Assembly (NCBI RefSeq): GCF_020042665.1
Contig: NZ_CP083376.1
Span: 2,020,001-2,084,000 of the forward strand
DNA from: Pseudoxanthomonas sp. X-1
Lineage (GTDB): Bacteria > Pseudomonadota > Gammaproteobacteria > Xanthomonadales > Xanthomonadaceae
Length of the DNA: 64,000 bases
Reading direction: 5' to 3'
Both the position numbers and the translations under genes were made by a program. The notes under the pieces were generated by a model, which did not search any database, was not told the DNA's origin, and was given only the letters and a program-made list of their open reading frames with translations. Of this stretch, positions 17,694-26,290 are shown one piece after another (the first letter of the stretch is position 1; every line of letters starts with the position of its first letter).

Positions 17694-17722
17694 CCGCCGC
17701 GCCCCTTGCGCGGCGGCTTTCC
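17694..17722 (+). terminator. terminator after the LacI gene
   Basis: Perfect 9-bp stem CCGCCGCGC / GCGCGGCGG with loop CCCTT, followed by CTTT. The T run is short, so termination may be incomplete. Confidence 0.65.
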
Positions 17723-17752
17723 TCCGTCGCAGCACCTGCGTCGTTCTTGACC

Positions 17753-17771
17753 ACCCAAGCAGCGTTTGGGT
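17753..17771. promoter_or_regulatory. inverted repeat before the receptor gene
   Basis: ACCCAA and TTGGGT form 6-bp arms around GCAGCGT, 20 bp before the receptor ATG. It does not match the TGTAAACGTTTACA motif well. It could be an operator for another protein or an mRNA 5' hairpin. Confidence 0.3.
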
Positions 17772-17790
17772 ATGCCCCGGGAGGGCCAAC

Positions 17791-20700
17791 ATGAAGCACG
17801 TCCAAGCAAACCGATCCCACCGTTTCCGTCCCACGCGCCGGCTGCTCAGCTGCGCGCTCACCGGCTGCCTGGCGCTCGGCGCCGTGCCGCTGGCGTCGGC
17901 CCAGTCCACCTCGGCGACCCTGCGCGGCCAGGTCAGCGGTGCGGGCGAGGGCGCCACGGTGACCGTCACCAACACCAGCACGGGCCTGAGCCGTGCGGCG
18001 CGCGTGGGCGCCGATGGCAGCTACATCGTCGGCGGCCTGCCGCCTGGTCCGTACAAGGTCGACGTGGTCGCCGATGGCGCGGCCACCAGCAAGGAACTCA
18101 CCCTGCAGGTCGGGCAGACCGCCACGCTGAACCTGGAAGGCGCCGCCAGCGCGGCGGTCACGCCGGGCGGCCAGGCCAAGGACCTGGACGCGGTCAAGGT
18201 CACCGCGCCGCCGGTGATCGCCGAGACCAAGACCTCCGAGGTCGCCACCTACGTCAGCCAGGCACAGATCCAGGCCTTGCCGCAGGCGTCGCGCAACTTC
18301 CTGGCCTTCGCCGACACGGTGCCGGGCATGATCTTCGAGCAGTCCTCGGACGGCTCGGCCAGGCTACGCAGCGGCGCGCAGAGCAGCACCGGCACCAACG
18401 TGTTCATCGATGGCGTGGGGCAGAAGAACTACGTGCTGCCCGGCGGGGTCAGCGGCCAGGACTCCTCCAGCGGCAACCCGTTCCCGCAGCTGGCCATCGG
18501 CGAGTACAAGGTCATCACCTCGAACTACAAGGCCGAGTACGACCAGGTCTCCAGCGCGGCGGTGACCGCGTTGACCAAGTCGGGCACGAACGCATTCGAA
18601 GGGCACTTCTTCCGAGACTACACCACCGGCGACTGGCGCGCGCCGACCTACGCCGAGTCGCAGCCGGGCCAGGAGAAGGTCGATTCGAGCGAGGAGCAGT
18701 ACGGTGCGTCCTTCGGCGGCCCGATCGTGCGCGACAAGCTGTTCTTCTTCGCCACCTACGAGGCCAAGCGCATCGATCGCCCGCGCACTGTGCGGGTCGG
18801 CGACAGCGCCTTCGACCCGGCCGATCTCACGCCGGAACTGGCCGACTACCTGGGCCCGGCGACCGTGCCGTTCAAGCAGGACAACTACTTCGGCAAGCTG
18901 ACCTGGCAGGCCAACGAGAACAACCTGGTCGAGCTGTCGGCCAAGATCCGCGACGAATCCGAGCTGACCAACGTCGGCGACGGCCCGAACGTCTACAGCT
19001 ACGGCAGCGACAAGACCAACGATTCCAAGCGCTTCGACCTGCGCTGGCAGTTCAGCAACGAGAACTGGCTCAACGACCTGCACCTGACGCGCGAGGACGA
19101 TGCCTGGAGCCCGCGTCCGATCGGCGCCGGGCCCGGGTACGAGATCCGCAACAACCGCGTCAACAACACCGACGGCGAAGCCATCCTCAACCTCGGTGGC
19201 GGCCCGGACTACCAGGACAAGCGCCAGAAGGGCAACGGCCTGCAGAACGATCTGACCTTCTTCGGCTGGGAGGGCCATACCCTCAAGGGCGGGGTGAAGT
19301 ACAAGGACGTGGAAGTCGGCTCGCTGCAGCGCAATCCGGCCAACCCGCAGTACCGCGTGGATTACTACGAGAACCTGGCCGAAGGCCGCACGACGCTGGC
19401 GGATTTCGTCCCTTACCGGGTGAGCTTCCAGTCCTCGCTGCCGGGGCGCAGCGACGAGGCGGTGACGTCGAAGAACAAGCAGTTCGGCATCTATCTGCAG
19501 GACGACTGGCAGGTCACCGACAAGCTCGAACTGAACCTCGGCGTGCGCTACGACTACGAGAAGACGCCGGCCTACCAGGACTTCGTCACTCCGGCCGGCC
19601 TGGTCACCGCGCTGCGAGGGTGGAGCAACATCGCCAACACCGACTACGACATCAACGACTACATTTCCACCGGCTCCAACCGCAAGGCCGACAAGAACAA
19701 CTGGGCGCCGCGCTTCGGGTTCTCCTATGACCTGGCGGGGGACCAGCGGCACGTGATCTTCGGTGGCGCCGGGCGTTCGTTCGACCGCAACCTGTTCGAC
19801 TACCTGGCGCTGGAACAGCTGTCGACCTCCTTCGCGCCCTACACCTACAACTTCGACACCGCCGCGCATCCGTGCACGGTCGGGCAGGACACCTGCCTGG
19901 CCTGGGACCCGAGCTATTTCGATCCGGCCCGGCTCGACGCGCTGGCCGCGGCCAATCCGAACCTGGGCTCGGAGGTGACGCTGCTCAACAACCACCTCAA
20001 GACGCCGTATTCGGACCAGTTCAGCATCGGCATGCGCAACATCGTCGACCTGGGCGGCGTGGCGTGGAACACCTCGGTGGCCATCGCCCACGTGCGCAGC
20101 TACGACGGGCTGCTGTTCACCGGCGGCAACCGCTATCCGGACGGCTCCTTCCATGGCGATGGCGCGCAGTGGGCCAACTACGCCGGCAACGAGCCCATTC
20201 CCGGCTACGGCAACCTGATCCTGGTGGACAACGGCATCGACACCAAGCTCAACCAGCTGCTGCTGTCGGCCGACAAGCCGTACAGCGAGGAATCGCCCTG
20301 GGGCGTGACCATCGCCTACACCTTCAGCGATGCCAAGGAGAACCGGCTGAGCTCGGCCGATACCGGCGAGCATTACCTGTTCGACCTGCCCAACCTGGAC
20401 GGCCAGCCGTTCCTGCGTTCGGCCGGCGTGCCGCGCCAGCGCCTGGTGGTGACCGGGATGACCGGCTTCTGGGGCATCAACCTGTCCAGCAAGCTGACCC
20501 TGGCCACCCCCGAGCCCCTGGCCGCGGTGGACTGCCGGGCCGGGACGGGCGACTGCCGGTTCGCCTCCTACACGCCGGACCACACGCTGGGCTTCAAGCA
20601 GCTCGATCTGGCGCTGGAGAAGGTGTTCGATACGGGGACCGACATCAAGATGCGCATCCGTGGCGATGTGTTCAACGTGTTCAACTGGAAGAACTTCACC

Positions 20701-20805
20701 CAGTACAACACCGACTACACCAGCGCCCTGCTGGGCACGCGCAACGGCACCGAGACGCAGTGGCCGCCGCGCATGTTCAAGCTCTCCTTCGGCCTGGACT
20801 GGTAA
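17791..20805 (+). CDS. Oar-like TonB-dependent outer-membrane receptor
   Basis: 1004 residues. The signal peptide ends near ASAQ (about 38). A carboxypeptidase-regulatory-like domain follows (TATLRGQ type, here ATLRGQVSGAGEGATVTVTN, to about 115). A TonB-box-like DLDAVKVTA precedes the plug and a long beta-barrel ending in the aromatic FKLSFGLDW. Oar-like receptors are abundant in Xanthomonas and Caulobacter and import oligosaccharides or peptides by proton-motive-force energy through TonB-ExbBD. Position after the LacI gene and before the glucanase and ABC importer points to a glucan oligomer as substrate (inference). The start has a GGGAGGG site. Confidence 0.92.
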   Translation: MKHVQANRSHRFRPTRRLLSCALTGCLALGAVPLASAQSTSATLRGQVSGAGEGATVTVTNTSTGLSRAARVGADGSYIVGGLPPGPYKVDVVADGAATSKELTLQVGQTATLNLEGAASAAVTPGGQAKDLDAVKVTAPPVIAETKTSEVATYVSQAQIQALPQASRNFLAFADTVPGMIFEQSSDGSARLRSGAQSSTGTNVFIDGVGQKNYVLPGGVSGQDSSSGNPFPQLAIGEYKVITSNYKAEYDQVSSAAVTALTKSGTNAFEGHFFRDYTTGDWRAPTYAESQPGQEKVDSSEEQYGASFGGPIVRDKLFFFATYEAKRIDRPRTVRVGDSAFDPADLTPELADYLGPATVPFKQDNYFGKLTWQANENNLVELSAKIRDESELTNVGDGPNVYSYGSDKTNDSKRFDLRWQFSNENWLNDLHLTREDDAWSPRPIGAGPGYEIRNNRVNNTDGEAILNLGGGPDYQDKRQKGNGLQNDLTFFGWEGHTLKGGVKYKDVEVGSLQRNPANPQYRVDYYENLAEGRTTLADFVPYRVSFQSSLPGRSDEAVTSKNKQFGIYLQDDWQVTDKLELNLGVRYDYEKTPAYQDFVTPAGLVTALRGWSNIANTDYDINDYISTGSNRKADKNNWAPRFGFSYDLAGDQRHVIFGGAGRSFDRNLFDYLALEQLSTSFAPYTYNFDTAAHPCTVGQDTCLAWDPSYFDPARLDALAAANPNLGSEVTLLNNHLKTPYSDQFSIGMRNIVDLGGVAWNTSVAIAHVRSYDGLLFTGGNRYPDGSFHGDGAQWANYAGNEPIPGYGNLILVDNGIDTKLNQLLLSADKPYSEESPWGVTIAYTFSDAKENRLSSADTGEHYLFDLPNLDGQPFLRSAGVPRQRLVVTGMTGFWGINLSSKLTLATPEPLAAVDCRAGTGDCRFASYTPDHTLGFKQLDLALEKVFDTGTDIKMRIRGDVFNVFNWKNFTQYNTDYTSALLGTRNGTETQWPPRMFKLSFGLDW

Positions 20806-20815
20806 CCTTGCGCCA

Positions 20816-20843
20816 CCCCGGCCGGTTCGCCGACCGGCCGGGG
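20816..20843. other. strong GC hairpin between receptor and glucanase genes
   Basis: Perfect 11-bp stem CCCCGGCCGGT / ACCGGCCGGGG with loop TCGCCG, 10 bp after the receptor stop. No T tract follows, so it may stabilise the receptor mRNA end or weaken read-through instead of acting as a classic terminator. Confidence 0.6.
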
Positions 20844-20888
20844 GACTCCCCGCACCGCTTTCGTTTTGCGCCGGACTTTGTTTGCAGG

Positions 20889-20902
20889 TGTAAACGTTTA
20901 CA
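20889..20902. promoter_or_regulatory. perfect LacI-family operator before the glucanase-ABC operon
   Basis: TGTAAACGTTTACA is a perfect 14-bp palindrome with the central CG typical of LacI/GalR operators. It ends at the A of an ATG (20902) and lies 13 bp before the TTG start of the glucanase gene. It stands out sharply from the GC-rich surroundings. Confidence 0.8.
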
Positions 20903-20915
20903 TGGATTCTGAGCC

Positions 20916-22577
20916 TTGAAGACGCGCCGACGCCTCACCTCGCTGCTGCCGATGACCGCATCGGCCCTGGCCGTGCTGCTGGCGGCATGCCAGCAGCAGC
21001 CCGAACCCACGCCCGTCAAGCCGGTCAAGGTGACCGGGCGTCCGCCCGTCGAGCTTCCCGTGGAAGACAAGAAACCCGAGCTGTCCCCGCTGTTCCGCGA
21101 CATCGAGCGCCGGACCTTCCAGTTCTTCTGGGACACCACCAACGAAAGCAACGGCATGACGCCGGACCGCTATCCTTCGCGGCCGTTCGCCTCGGTGGCC
21201 TCGGTGGGCTTTGCCCTGACCGCCTATCCGATCGGCATCGAGAACGGCTGGGTCAGCCGCAGCCAGGCGGTGGACCGCACGCTGACCACGCTGAAGTTCC
21301 TCTACGAGCTCAAGCAGGGCAAGCAGCCCACCGGCACGGCCGGGTACAAGGGCTTCTACTACCACTTCCTGGACATGCAGACCGGGCAGCGCTTCTCCAG
21401 CTGGGTGGAGCTGTCCACGGTGGACACCTCGCTGCTGCTGATGGGCGTGCTGTTCGCCCAGTCCTATTACGACGGCGACGACCCGCGCGAGAAGCAGATC
21501 CGCGACCTGGCCGAACAGATCTACCGGCGCGTGGACTGGACCTGGATCCAGCCGCGCTCGCCGCTGATCTCCATGGGCTGGTTCCCCGAGAGCGGCTTCA
21601 TCAACCACGACTGGACCGGCTACAGCGAAGGCATGATGGTCTACATCCTGGCGCTGGGTTCGCCCACCCATGCGGTGGAGCCCGACGCCTGGCAGGTGTG
21701 GACGCGGAGCTACAACGAGATCTGGGGCGTCTACCAGGGCCAGGAGTACCTGTCCTACGGCCCGCTGTTCACCCACCAGTACACGCACGTGTGGGTGGAC
21801 TTCCGCGGCATCCAGGACGACTACATGCGCGAGCACGGCATGGACTACTTCGAGAACAGCCGTCGCGCCGCCTACGCCCATCGCCAGTACGCCATCTCCA
21901 ACCCGATGAAGTGGAAGGACTACGGCGAGAACGTGTGGGGCCTGACCGCCTCGGACGGTCCGCAGCAGACCCTGCAGGAGTACCGCGGCGAGCAGCGCGA
22001 GTTCCGCCACTACTCGGCGCGCGGCGCCGGCCTGCGCGACAACTTCGACGATGGCACCATCGCCCCGACCGCGGCCATCGCCTCGCTGCCGTTCGCGCCG
22101 GAGATCGTGATCCCGGCCACCGAGGAGATGCACAAGCGCTTCGGCGACTACATCTATTCCAGCTATGGCTTCCTGGACGCGTTCAACCGCAGCTTCACCT
22201 ACGACATTCCGATCAAGACCGGCCGCGTGGTCCCGGACAACGGCTGGGTGGGCAGCGACTACATCGGCATCGACCAGGGCCCGATCCTGACGATGATCGC
22301 CAACTACCGCGACGATTTCGTCTGGAACGTGATGAAGAAGAACCCGCACATCCGCAAGGGTCTGGAGCGGGCGGGCTTCACCGGCGGCTGGCTGGCCGGC
22401 GATGAGAAGGACAAGGACGACAAGGACAAGAACGCGCAGGCCGAGGCCGCCAAGCCGGCCCAGGCGCCGGGCCAGATGGACGCGGCCACCGCACGCGCGC
22501 TGGGCACGGCCGAATCGCGCGTCCCCAATTCGCAGTCCGAGCCGCCGCAGCAGCAGCGCCCGCAGCAGCCCAAGTAG
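20916..22577 (+). CDS. glucoamylase-like (PF10091; GH144-type) glycoside hydrolase lipoprotein
   Basis: 553 residues, TTG start: the codon before it is a stop, and the next ATG (20952) would remove the positive signal region. The signal has lipobox LAAC (Cys25). The catalytic (alpha/alpha)6 domain shows FRDIERRTFQFFWDTTN, SSVGFALTAYP-type text (here ASVGFALTAYPIGI), YYHFLDM, SGFINHDWTGYSEGMMVYIL and GIDQGPILTMIANYR. Family members include endo-beta-1,2-glucanases (GH144), so a beta-glucan is the best guess; alpha-glucan cannot be ruled out. A Lys/Asp/Gln/Pro-rich tail covers about the last 60 residues. First gene of a four-gene operon with the ABC importer, directly behind a LacI operator. 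Confidence 0.85.
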   Translation: MKTRRRLTSLLPMTASALAVLLAACQQQPEPTPVKPVKVTGRPPVELPVEDKKPELSPLFRDIERRTFQFFWDTTNESNGMTPDRYPSRPFASVASVGFALTAYPIGIENGWVSRSQAVDRTLTTLKFLYELKQGKQPTGTAGYKGFYYHFLDMQTGQRFSSWVELSTVDTSLLLMGVLFAQSYYDGDDPREKQIRDLAEQIYRRVDWTWIQPRSPLISMGWFPESGFINHDWTGYSEGMMVYILALGSPTHAVEPDAWQVWTRSYNEIWGVYQGQEYLSYGPLFTHQYTHVWVDFRGIQDDYMREHGMDYFENSRRAAYAHRQYAISNPMKWKDYGENVWGLTASDGPQQTLQEYRGEQREFRHYSARGAGLRDNFDDGTIAPTAAIASLPFAPEIVIPATEEMHKRFGDYIYSSYGFLDAFNRSFTYDIPIKTGRVVPDNGWVGSDYIGIDQGPILTMIANYRDDFVWNVMKKNPHIRKGLERAGFTGGWLAGDEKDKDDKDKNAQAEAAKPAQAPGQMDAATARALGTAESRVPNSQSEPPQQQRPQQPK

Positions 22578-22582
22578 GCGAC

Positions 22583-23938
22583 ATGAGCGAGCCACGCCGT
22601 TTTCCCGCGCCCGCCGCACGCGCCCGCCGCCTGCGCGGTGCGCTGGCGCTGTTGCTGCTGGCGGGCATCGCCGCGCTGGCGGCCTGCGCGCCGCGCGATG
22701 CCCAGCGCACCACCGTGCGCTTCTGGGCGATCGGCCGCGAGGGCGAGGTGCTCGGCACGCTGCTGCCCGAGTTCGAGGCCGCCCATCCCGACATCCGCGT
22801 GGACCTGCAGCAGATCCCCAGCACCGCCGCGCACGAGAAGCTGCTGACCGCCTTCGCCGCCGACACGCTGCCGGACGTGTGCCAGCTGGGCAACACCTGG
22901 ATCGCCGAGTTCGCCACGCTCAAGGCGCTGACGCCGCTGGAGCCCTACGTGCAGCGCTCGGCGGTGGTCAAGCAGGACGATTACTTCCCCGGGATCTGGC
23001 AGACCAACATGATCGACGGGCAGCTGGTGGGCATCCCGTGGTATGTGGACACGCGCCTGCTGTTCTATCGCAAGGACATCCTGCGCGAGGCGGGCGTGGC
23101 GCTGCCGATCACCACCTGGGACCAGTGGAACGCGGCGATGGCGCGGATCAAGGCGCACGTCGGGCCGGACCGCTACGCCATCCTGATGCCGCTCAATGAG
23201 TTCGAGCAGCAGCTCTCGCTGGCCCTGCAGCAGGACGATCCGCTGCTGCGCGACCACGACAACCGCGGCAACTTCGAGAGCCCCGGCTTCCGCGCGGCGC
23301 TGGCGTTCTACGCCAACACCTTCGAGCAGGGCTGGGCGCCGAAGATGTCCGAGACCCAGGTCTCCAACGTCTGGGACGAGTTCTTCCGCGGCACCTATTC
23401 GTTCTACCTGTCCGGCCCCTGGAACATCCGCGAGTTCCGCATCCGCGCGCCCGAGGCGCTGAAGGATCAGTGGGGCACGATGGCGCTGCCGGGGCCGCAC
23501 GGACTGGGCGCGGGCATCGCCGGCGGCTCGAGCCTGGTGATCTTCCAGCGCTCGCGCAACAAGGACGCGGCATGGCAGCTGATCGAGTTCCTTTCGCGTC
23601 CCGACATCCAGCAGCGCTTCCACGCGCTGATCGGCGACCTGCCGCCGCGCCGCTCCACCTGGCATACGCCGCAGCTGGAAGGCGATCCGCTGGCGCGCGC
23701 CTTCGCCGACCAGCTCGAGCGGGTCAAGCCCACGCCCAAGGTGCTGGAATGGGAGCGCATCGTGCAGGAAATGCGGCTGGTGACCGAGCGTGTGGTGCGC
23801 GGTGGCGAACGCCAGGACGCGGCGGTGGCCGACCTGGACCAGCGCGTGGACAAGATCCTGGCCAAGCGCCGCTGGATCTATGAGCGCGACGACCATCCCG
23901 GCGCCGCCACCGCTGCCGAGACGGAGACCGCCCGATGA
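22583..23938 (+). CDS. sugar ABC transporter substrate-binding lipoprotein
   Basis: 451 residues. Lipobox LAAC (Cys35) follows a hydrophobic signal. The MalE/UgpB-type fold shows TTVRFWAIGREGEV, LPEFEAAHPDIRVDLQQIPS, PDVCQLGNTWIAEF and WNAAMARIKAH. It captures an oligosaccharide in the periplasm and delivers it to the two permeases encoded next. The gene starts 5 bp after the glucanase stop and overlaps the next gene by ATGA. The preceding glucanase suggests a short glucan as ligand (inference). Confidence 0.92.
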   Translation: MSEPRRFPAPAARARRLRGALALLLLAGIAALAACAPRDAQRTTVRFWAIGREGEVLGTLLPEFEAAHPDIRVDLQQIPSTAAHEKLLTAFAADTLPDVCQLGNTWIAEFATLKALTPLEPYVQRSAVVKQDDYFPGIWQTNMIDGQLVGIPWYVDTRLLFYRKDILREAGVALPITTWDQWNAAMARIKAHVGPDRYAILMPLNEFEQQLSLALQQDDPLLRDHDNRGNFESPGFRAALAFYANTFEQGWAPKMSETQVSNVWDEFFRGTYSFYLSGPWNIREFRIRAPEALKDQWGTMALPGPHGLGAGIAGGSSLVIFQRSRNKDAAWQLIEFLSRPDIQQRFHALIGDLPPRRSTWHTPQLEGDPLARAFADQLERVKPTPKVLEWERIVQEMRLVTERVVRGGERQDAAVADLDQRVDKILAKRRWIYERDDHPGAATAAETETAR

Positions 23939-24813
23939 ACCGTTCGCTCGCCGGATGGGTGTTTACCGCGCCGGCGCTGATCGTGCTGGGCGTGTTCTTC
24001 GGCCTGCCGGTGCTGGCCGCGCTGGCGCTGAGCGTCACCGACTTCGATCTCTACGCGCTGGCCGACCCGCACAACCTGCGCTTCATCGGGCTGGACAACT
24101 ACCTCGACCTGCTGCGCACGCCGATGTTCTGGAAGGCGCTGTGGAACACGACCTACTTCGTGCTGGTGGGCGTGCCGCTGTCCATCGCCGCCTCGCTGGG
24201 CGCCGCGCTGCTGCTCAACGCGCCGGCCGCGCGCTTCAAGGCCGTGTTCCGCACCGCGCTGTTCGCCCCGGTGGTGACCACGCTGGTGGCGGTGGCGGTG
24301 ATCTGGCGCTATCTGTTCAACACCCAGTACGGGCTGGTCAATTACGTGCTGGTGCACCTGGGGCTGCCGGCGCCGGACTGGCTGGGCGACCCGCACTGGG
24401 CCATGCCGATGATCATGCTGTTCGCGGTGTGGAAGAACTTCGGCTACAACATGGTGATCTTCCTGGCCGGCCTGCAGGCGATCCCGCAGGACCTCTACGA
24501 GGCCGCGCGCATCGACGGCGCCAACCGCTGGAAGCAGTTCTGGCACATCACCCTGCCGATGCTGGGCCCGGTGCTGCTGGTGGTGGGCGTGATCACCATC
24601 TCCGGCTATTTCCAGCTGTTCGCCGAGCCCTATGTGATGACCCGCGGCGATCCGCTGCAGAGCACGGTGAGCGTGCTGTATTTCATGTTCGAGGAAGGCT
24701 TCAAGTGGTGGAACCTGGGCCGCGCCTCGGCGGTGGCGTTCCTGCTGTTCCTGATCATCCTGGCGGTGACCACCGTGATGCTGCGCCTGGGCCGCAGGAA
24801 GGGGTTGGTATGA
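23935..24813 (+). CDS. sugar ABC transporter permease, MalF/LacF type
   Basis: 292 residues with six hydrophobic segments. The EAA loop that docks the ATPase is EAARIDGANRWKQFWHITLP. The N-terminus LAGWVFTAPALIVLGVFFG is typical of MalF-like CUT1 permeases. It overlaps the binding-protein gene by four bases. No ATPase gene is in this operon; the candidate is at 38034. Confidence 0.93.
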   Translation: MNRSLAGWVFTAPALIVLGVFFGLPVLAALALSVTDFDLYALADPHNLRFIGLDNYLDLLRTPMFWKALWNTTYFVLVGVPLSIAASLGAALLLNAPAARFKAVFRTALFAPVVTTLVAVAVIWRYLFNTQYGLVNYVLVHLGLPAPDWLGDPHWAMPMIMLFAVWKNFGYNMVIFLAGLQAIPQDLYEAARIDGANRWKQFWHITLPMLGPVLLVVGVITISGYFQLFAEPYVMTRGDPLQSTVSVLYFMFEEGFKWWNLGRASAVAFLLFLIILAVTTVMLRLGRRKGLV

Positions 24814-24853
24814 GGAGCTTGCGCACGTGCGCCCGGTGCGCGGGAGGCCTGGC

Positions 24854-25690
24854 ATGAGCCGCGAAGTCGGAGGCTCGCGCTGGAACGCGGTCCTGGTCAA
24901 CGGCGGCCTGCTGGCGCTGGCGATCGTCAGCCTGGCGCCGCTGGCATGGATGGTGTCGGTGTCGTTCATGCCGGCCGGCGAGGCCAGCCGGTTCCCGCCG
25001 CCGATGCTGCCCAGCGCCTCGACGCTGGCCAACTACCATCAGCTGTTCGAACGCACCGGCATGGCCGCCAACTTCGTCAACAGCCTGATCGTGTCGCTGG
25101 CCATCACCCTGGGCTCGCTACTGTTCAACACCCTGGCCGGCTACGCCTTCGCCAAGCTGCGCTTCACCGGGCGCGAGCGGGTGTTCCAGGTGCTGCTGGC
25201 CGCGCTGGTGATCCCGGCGCAGGTGGCGATGCTGCCGCTGTTCCTGCTGATGAAGCAGCTGCACCTGGTCAACAGCTTCGGCGGGGTGATCGTGCCGGCG
25301 CTGGCCACGGTGTTCGGCATCTTCCTGGTGCGACAGTACGCGCGCAGCATTCCCGATGAGCTGCTGGAGGCCGCGCGCATCGACGGCGCCGGCGAGCTGC
25401 GGATCTTCTTCCAGATCGTGCTGCCGATGCTCAAGCCGGTGCTGGTGACGCTGTCGATCTTCACCTTCATGGCGGCCTGGAACGACTTCATGTGGCCGCT
25501 GATCGTGCTGACCGACCAGGACCACTACACGCTGCCGGTGGCGCTGGCCTCGCTCTCGCGCGAGCACGTGATGGACGTGGAACTGATGATGGCCGGCGCG
25601 GTGGTGACGGTGGTGCCGGTGCTGCTGCTGTTCCTGCTGTTGCAGCGGTACTACATCCAGGGGCTGCTGCTGGGGAGTGTTAAGGGGTGA
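24854..25690 (+). CDS. sugar ABC transporter permease, MalG type
   Basis: 278 residues from the ATG at 24854, which follows CGGGAGG; an in-frame GTG at 24827 is less likely. Six membrane segments and the EAA loop EAARIDGAGELRIFFQIVLP are visible. It pairs with the preceding permease to form the CUT1 channel. Last gene of the operon; two strong hairpins follow at 25691-25753. Confidence 0.92.
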   Translation: MSREVGGSRWNAVLVNGGLLALAIVSLAPLAWMVSVSFMPAGEASRFPPPMLPSASTLANYHQLFERTGMAANFVNSLIVSLAITLGSLLFNTLAGYAFAKLRFTGRERVFQVLLAALVIPAQVAMLPLFLLMKQLHLVNSFGGVIVPALATVFGIFLVRQYARSIPDELLEAARIDGAGELRIFFQIVLPMLKPVLVTLSIFTFMAAWNDFMWPLIVLTDQDHYTLPVALASLSREHVMDVELMMAGAVVTVVPVLLLFLLLQRYYIQGLLLGSVKG

Positions 25691-25753
25691 GGCGCCACGC
25701 TTGCGCGCCACTGGCGCGCGTGGCGCCGAACGCCCGGCCAGGGATGGCCGGGC
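25691..25753. other. two hairpins closing the ABC operon
   Basis: The first is GGCGCCACGC / GCGTGGCGCC (25691-25727) with a nested GCGCGCC / GGCGCGC stem. The second is GCCCGGCCA / TGGCCGGGC with loop GGGA (25732-25753). Neither has a T run. They probably stabilise the 3' end or assist factor-dependent termination. Confidence 0.6.
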
Positions 25754-25880
25754 CGGACGTTCCGAAGTCGGATCGTCTCGCCATGGAGGGCCGAGCAACG
25801 TTTCCTGTTCGGCGGGCACGGGGATTGCGCAGCGGCTTGCCTACACAAGCAAAGGCTTTCGTGCGGCTTCGCCGCCCGAC

Positions 25881-26060
25881 CTACTTTTCTTTGCTCGTGC
25901 AAAGAAAAGTAGGCAAAAGAAGCGCTCCTCCACAGACGAATGTCTGGTCAAACACGCCCCGGGCGGCGCGCCTGCGCTGCGCGCAGGTCCGCTGCGGGCC
26001 GAGGGATTTTCCGAAGGGACATCCTGTCCACTCGGAAAACGTCGCACATCCATGTGCGAC
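25881..26060. repeat. composite palindromic element (dispersed-repeat type)
   Basis: Three near-perfect palindromes lie in sequence. CTACTTTTCTTTGC / GCAAAGAAAAGTAG has 14-bp arms around TCGT (25881-25912). TTTTCCGA / TCGGAAAA with inner GGACA / TGTCC spans 26007-26039. GTCGCACAT / ATGTGCGAC spans 26041-26060. Similar CTTTTCTTTGC elements recur in many Xanthomonas and Pseudomonas genomes between genes. Translations across it look like repeat artefacts, so no gene is called. Confidence 0.65.
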
Positions 26061-26117
26061 GCCCTTACGGGTCTTGTCCTCGGCCCTCCGCCGCGCCTTA
26101 AGGGGTAAGTTGCAAGC

Positions 26118-26237
26118 CAGAGCAACAGCCAGAGCAACAGCCAGAGCAACAGCCAGAGCAACAGCTAGAGCAACAGCTAGAGCAACAGCTAGAGCAACAG
26201 CTAGAGCAACAGCTAGAGCAACAGCTAGAGCAACAGC
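26118..26237. repeat. 12-bp tandem repeat, ten copies
   Basis: Four units of CAGAGCAACAGC are followed by six of TAGAGCAACAGC without interruption. The array ends 29 bp before the first possible ATG of the glycosidase gene. In the gene's frame it would read (PEQQ)4(LEQQ)6, but no usable ATG, GTG or TTG precedes it after the stop at 26099. In another frame the TAG units contain stops. It is probably a variable-number repeat in the 5' untranslated region or promoter. Confidence 0.92.
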
Positions 26238-26290
26238 CCAGGCCGCTGGTTCTCTGGCAACCTTCTATGAACTTCTCGATGGCTACTGAC

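Noticed and set aside
26118..26237. CRISPR array
   Set aside because: Units are 12 bp, directly abutting and without spacers; no cas gene is near.
25687..26289. 200-residue frame containing RATA repeats
   Set aside because: It is a translation of the palindromic element and the 12-bp tandem repeat, and it overlaps the glycosidase start in another frame.
26102..26290. N-terminal extension of the glycosidase with PEQQ/LEQQ repeats
   Set aside because: The frame is open, but there is no ATG, GTG or TTG between the stop at 26099 and ATG 26267, and a normal signal peptide begins at 26291.
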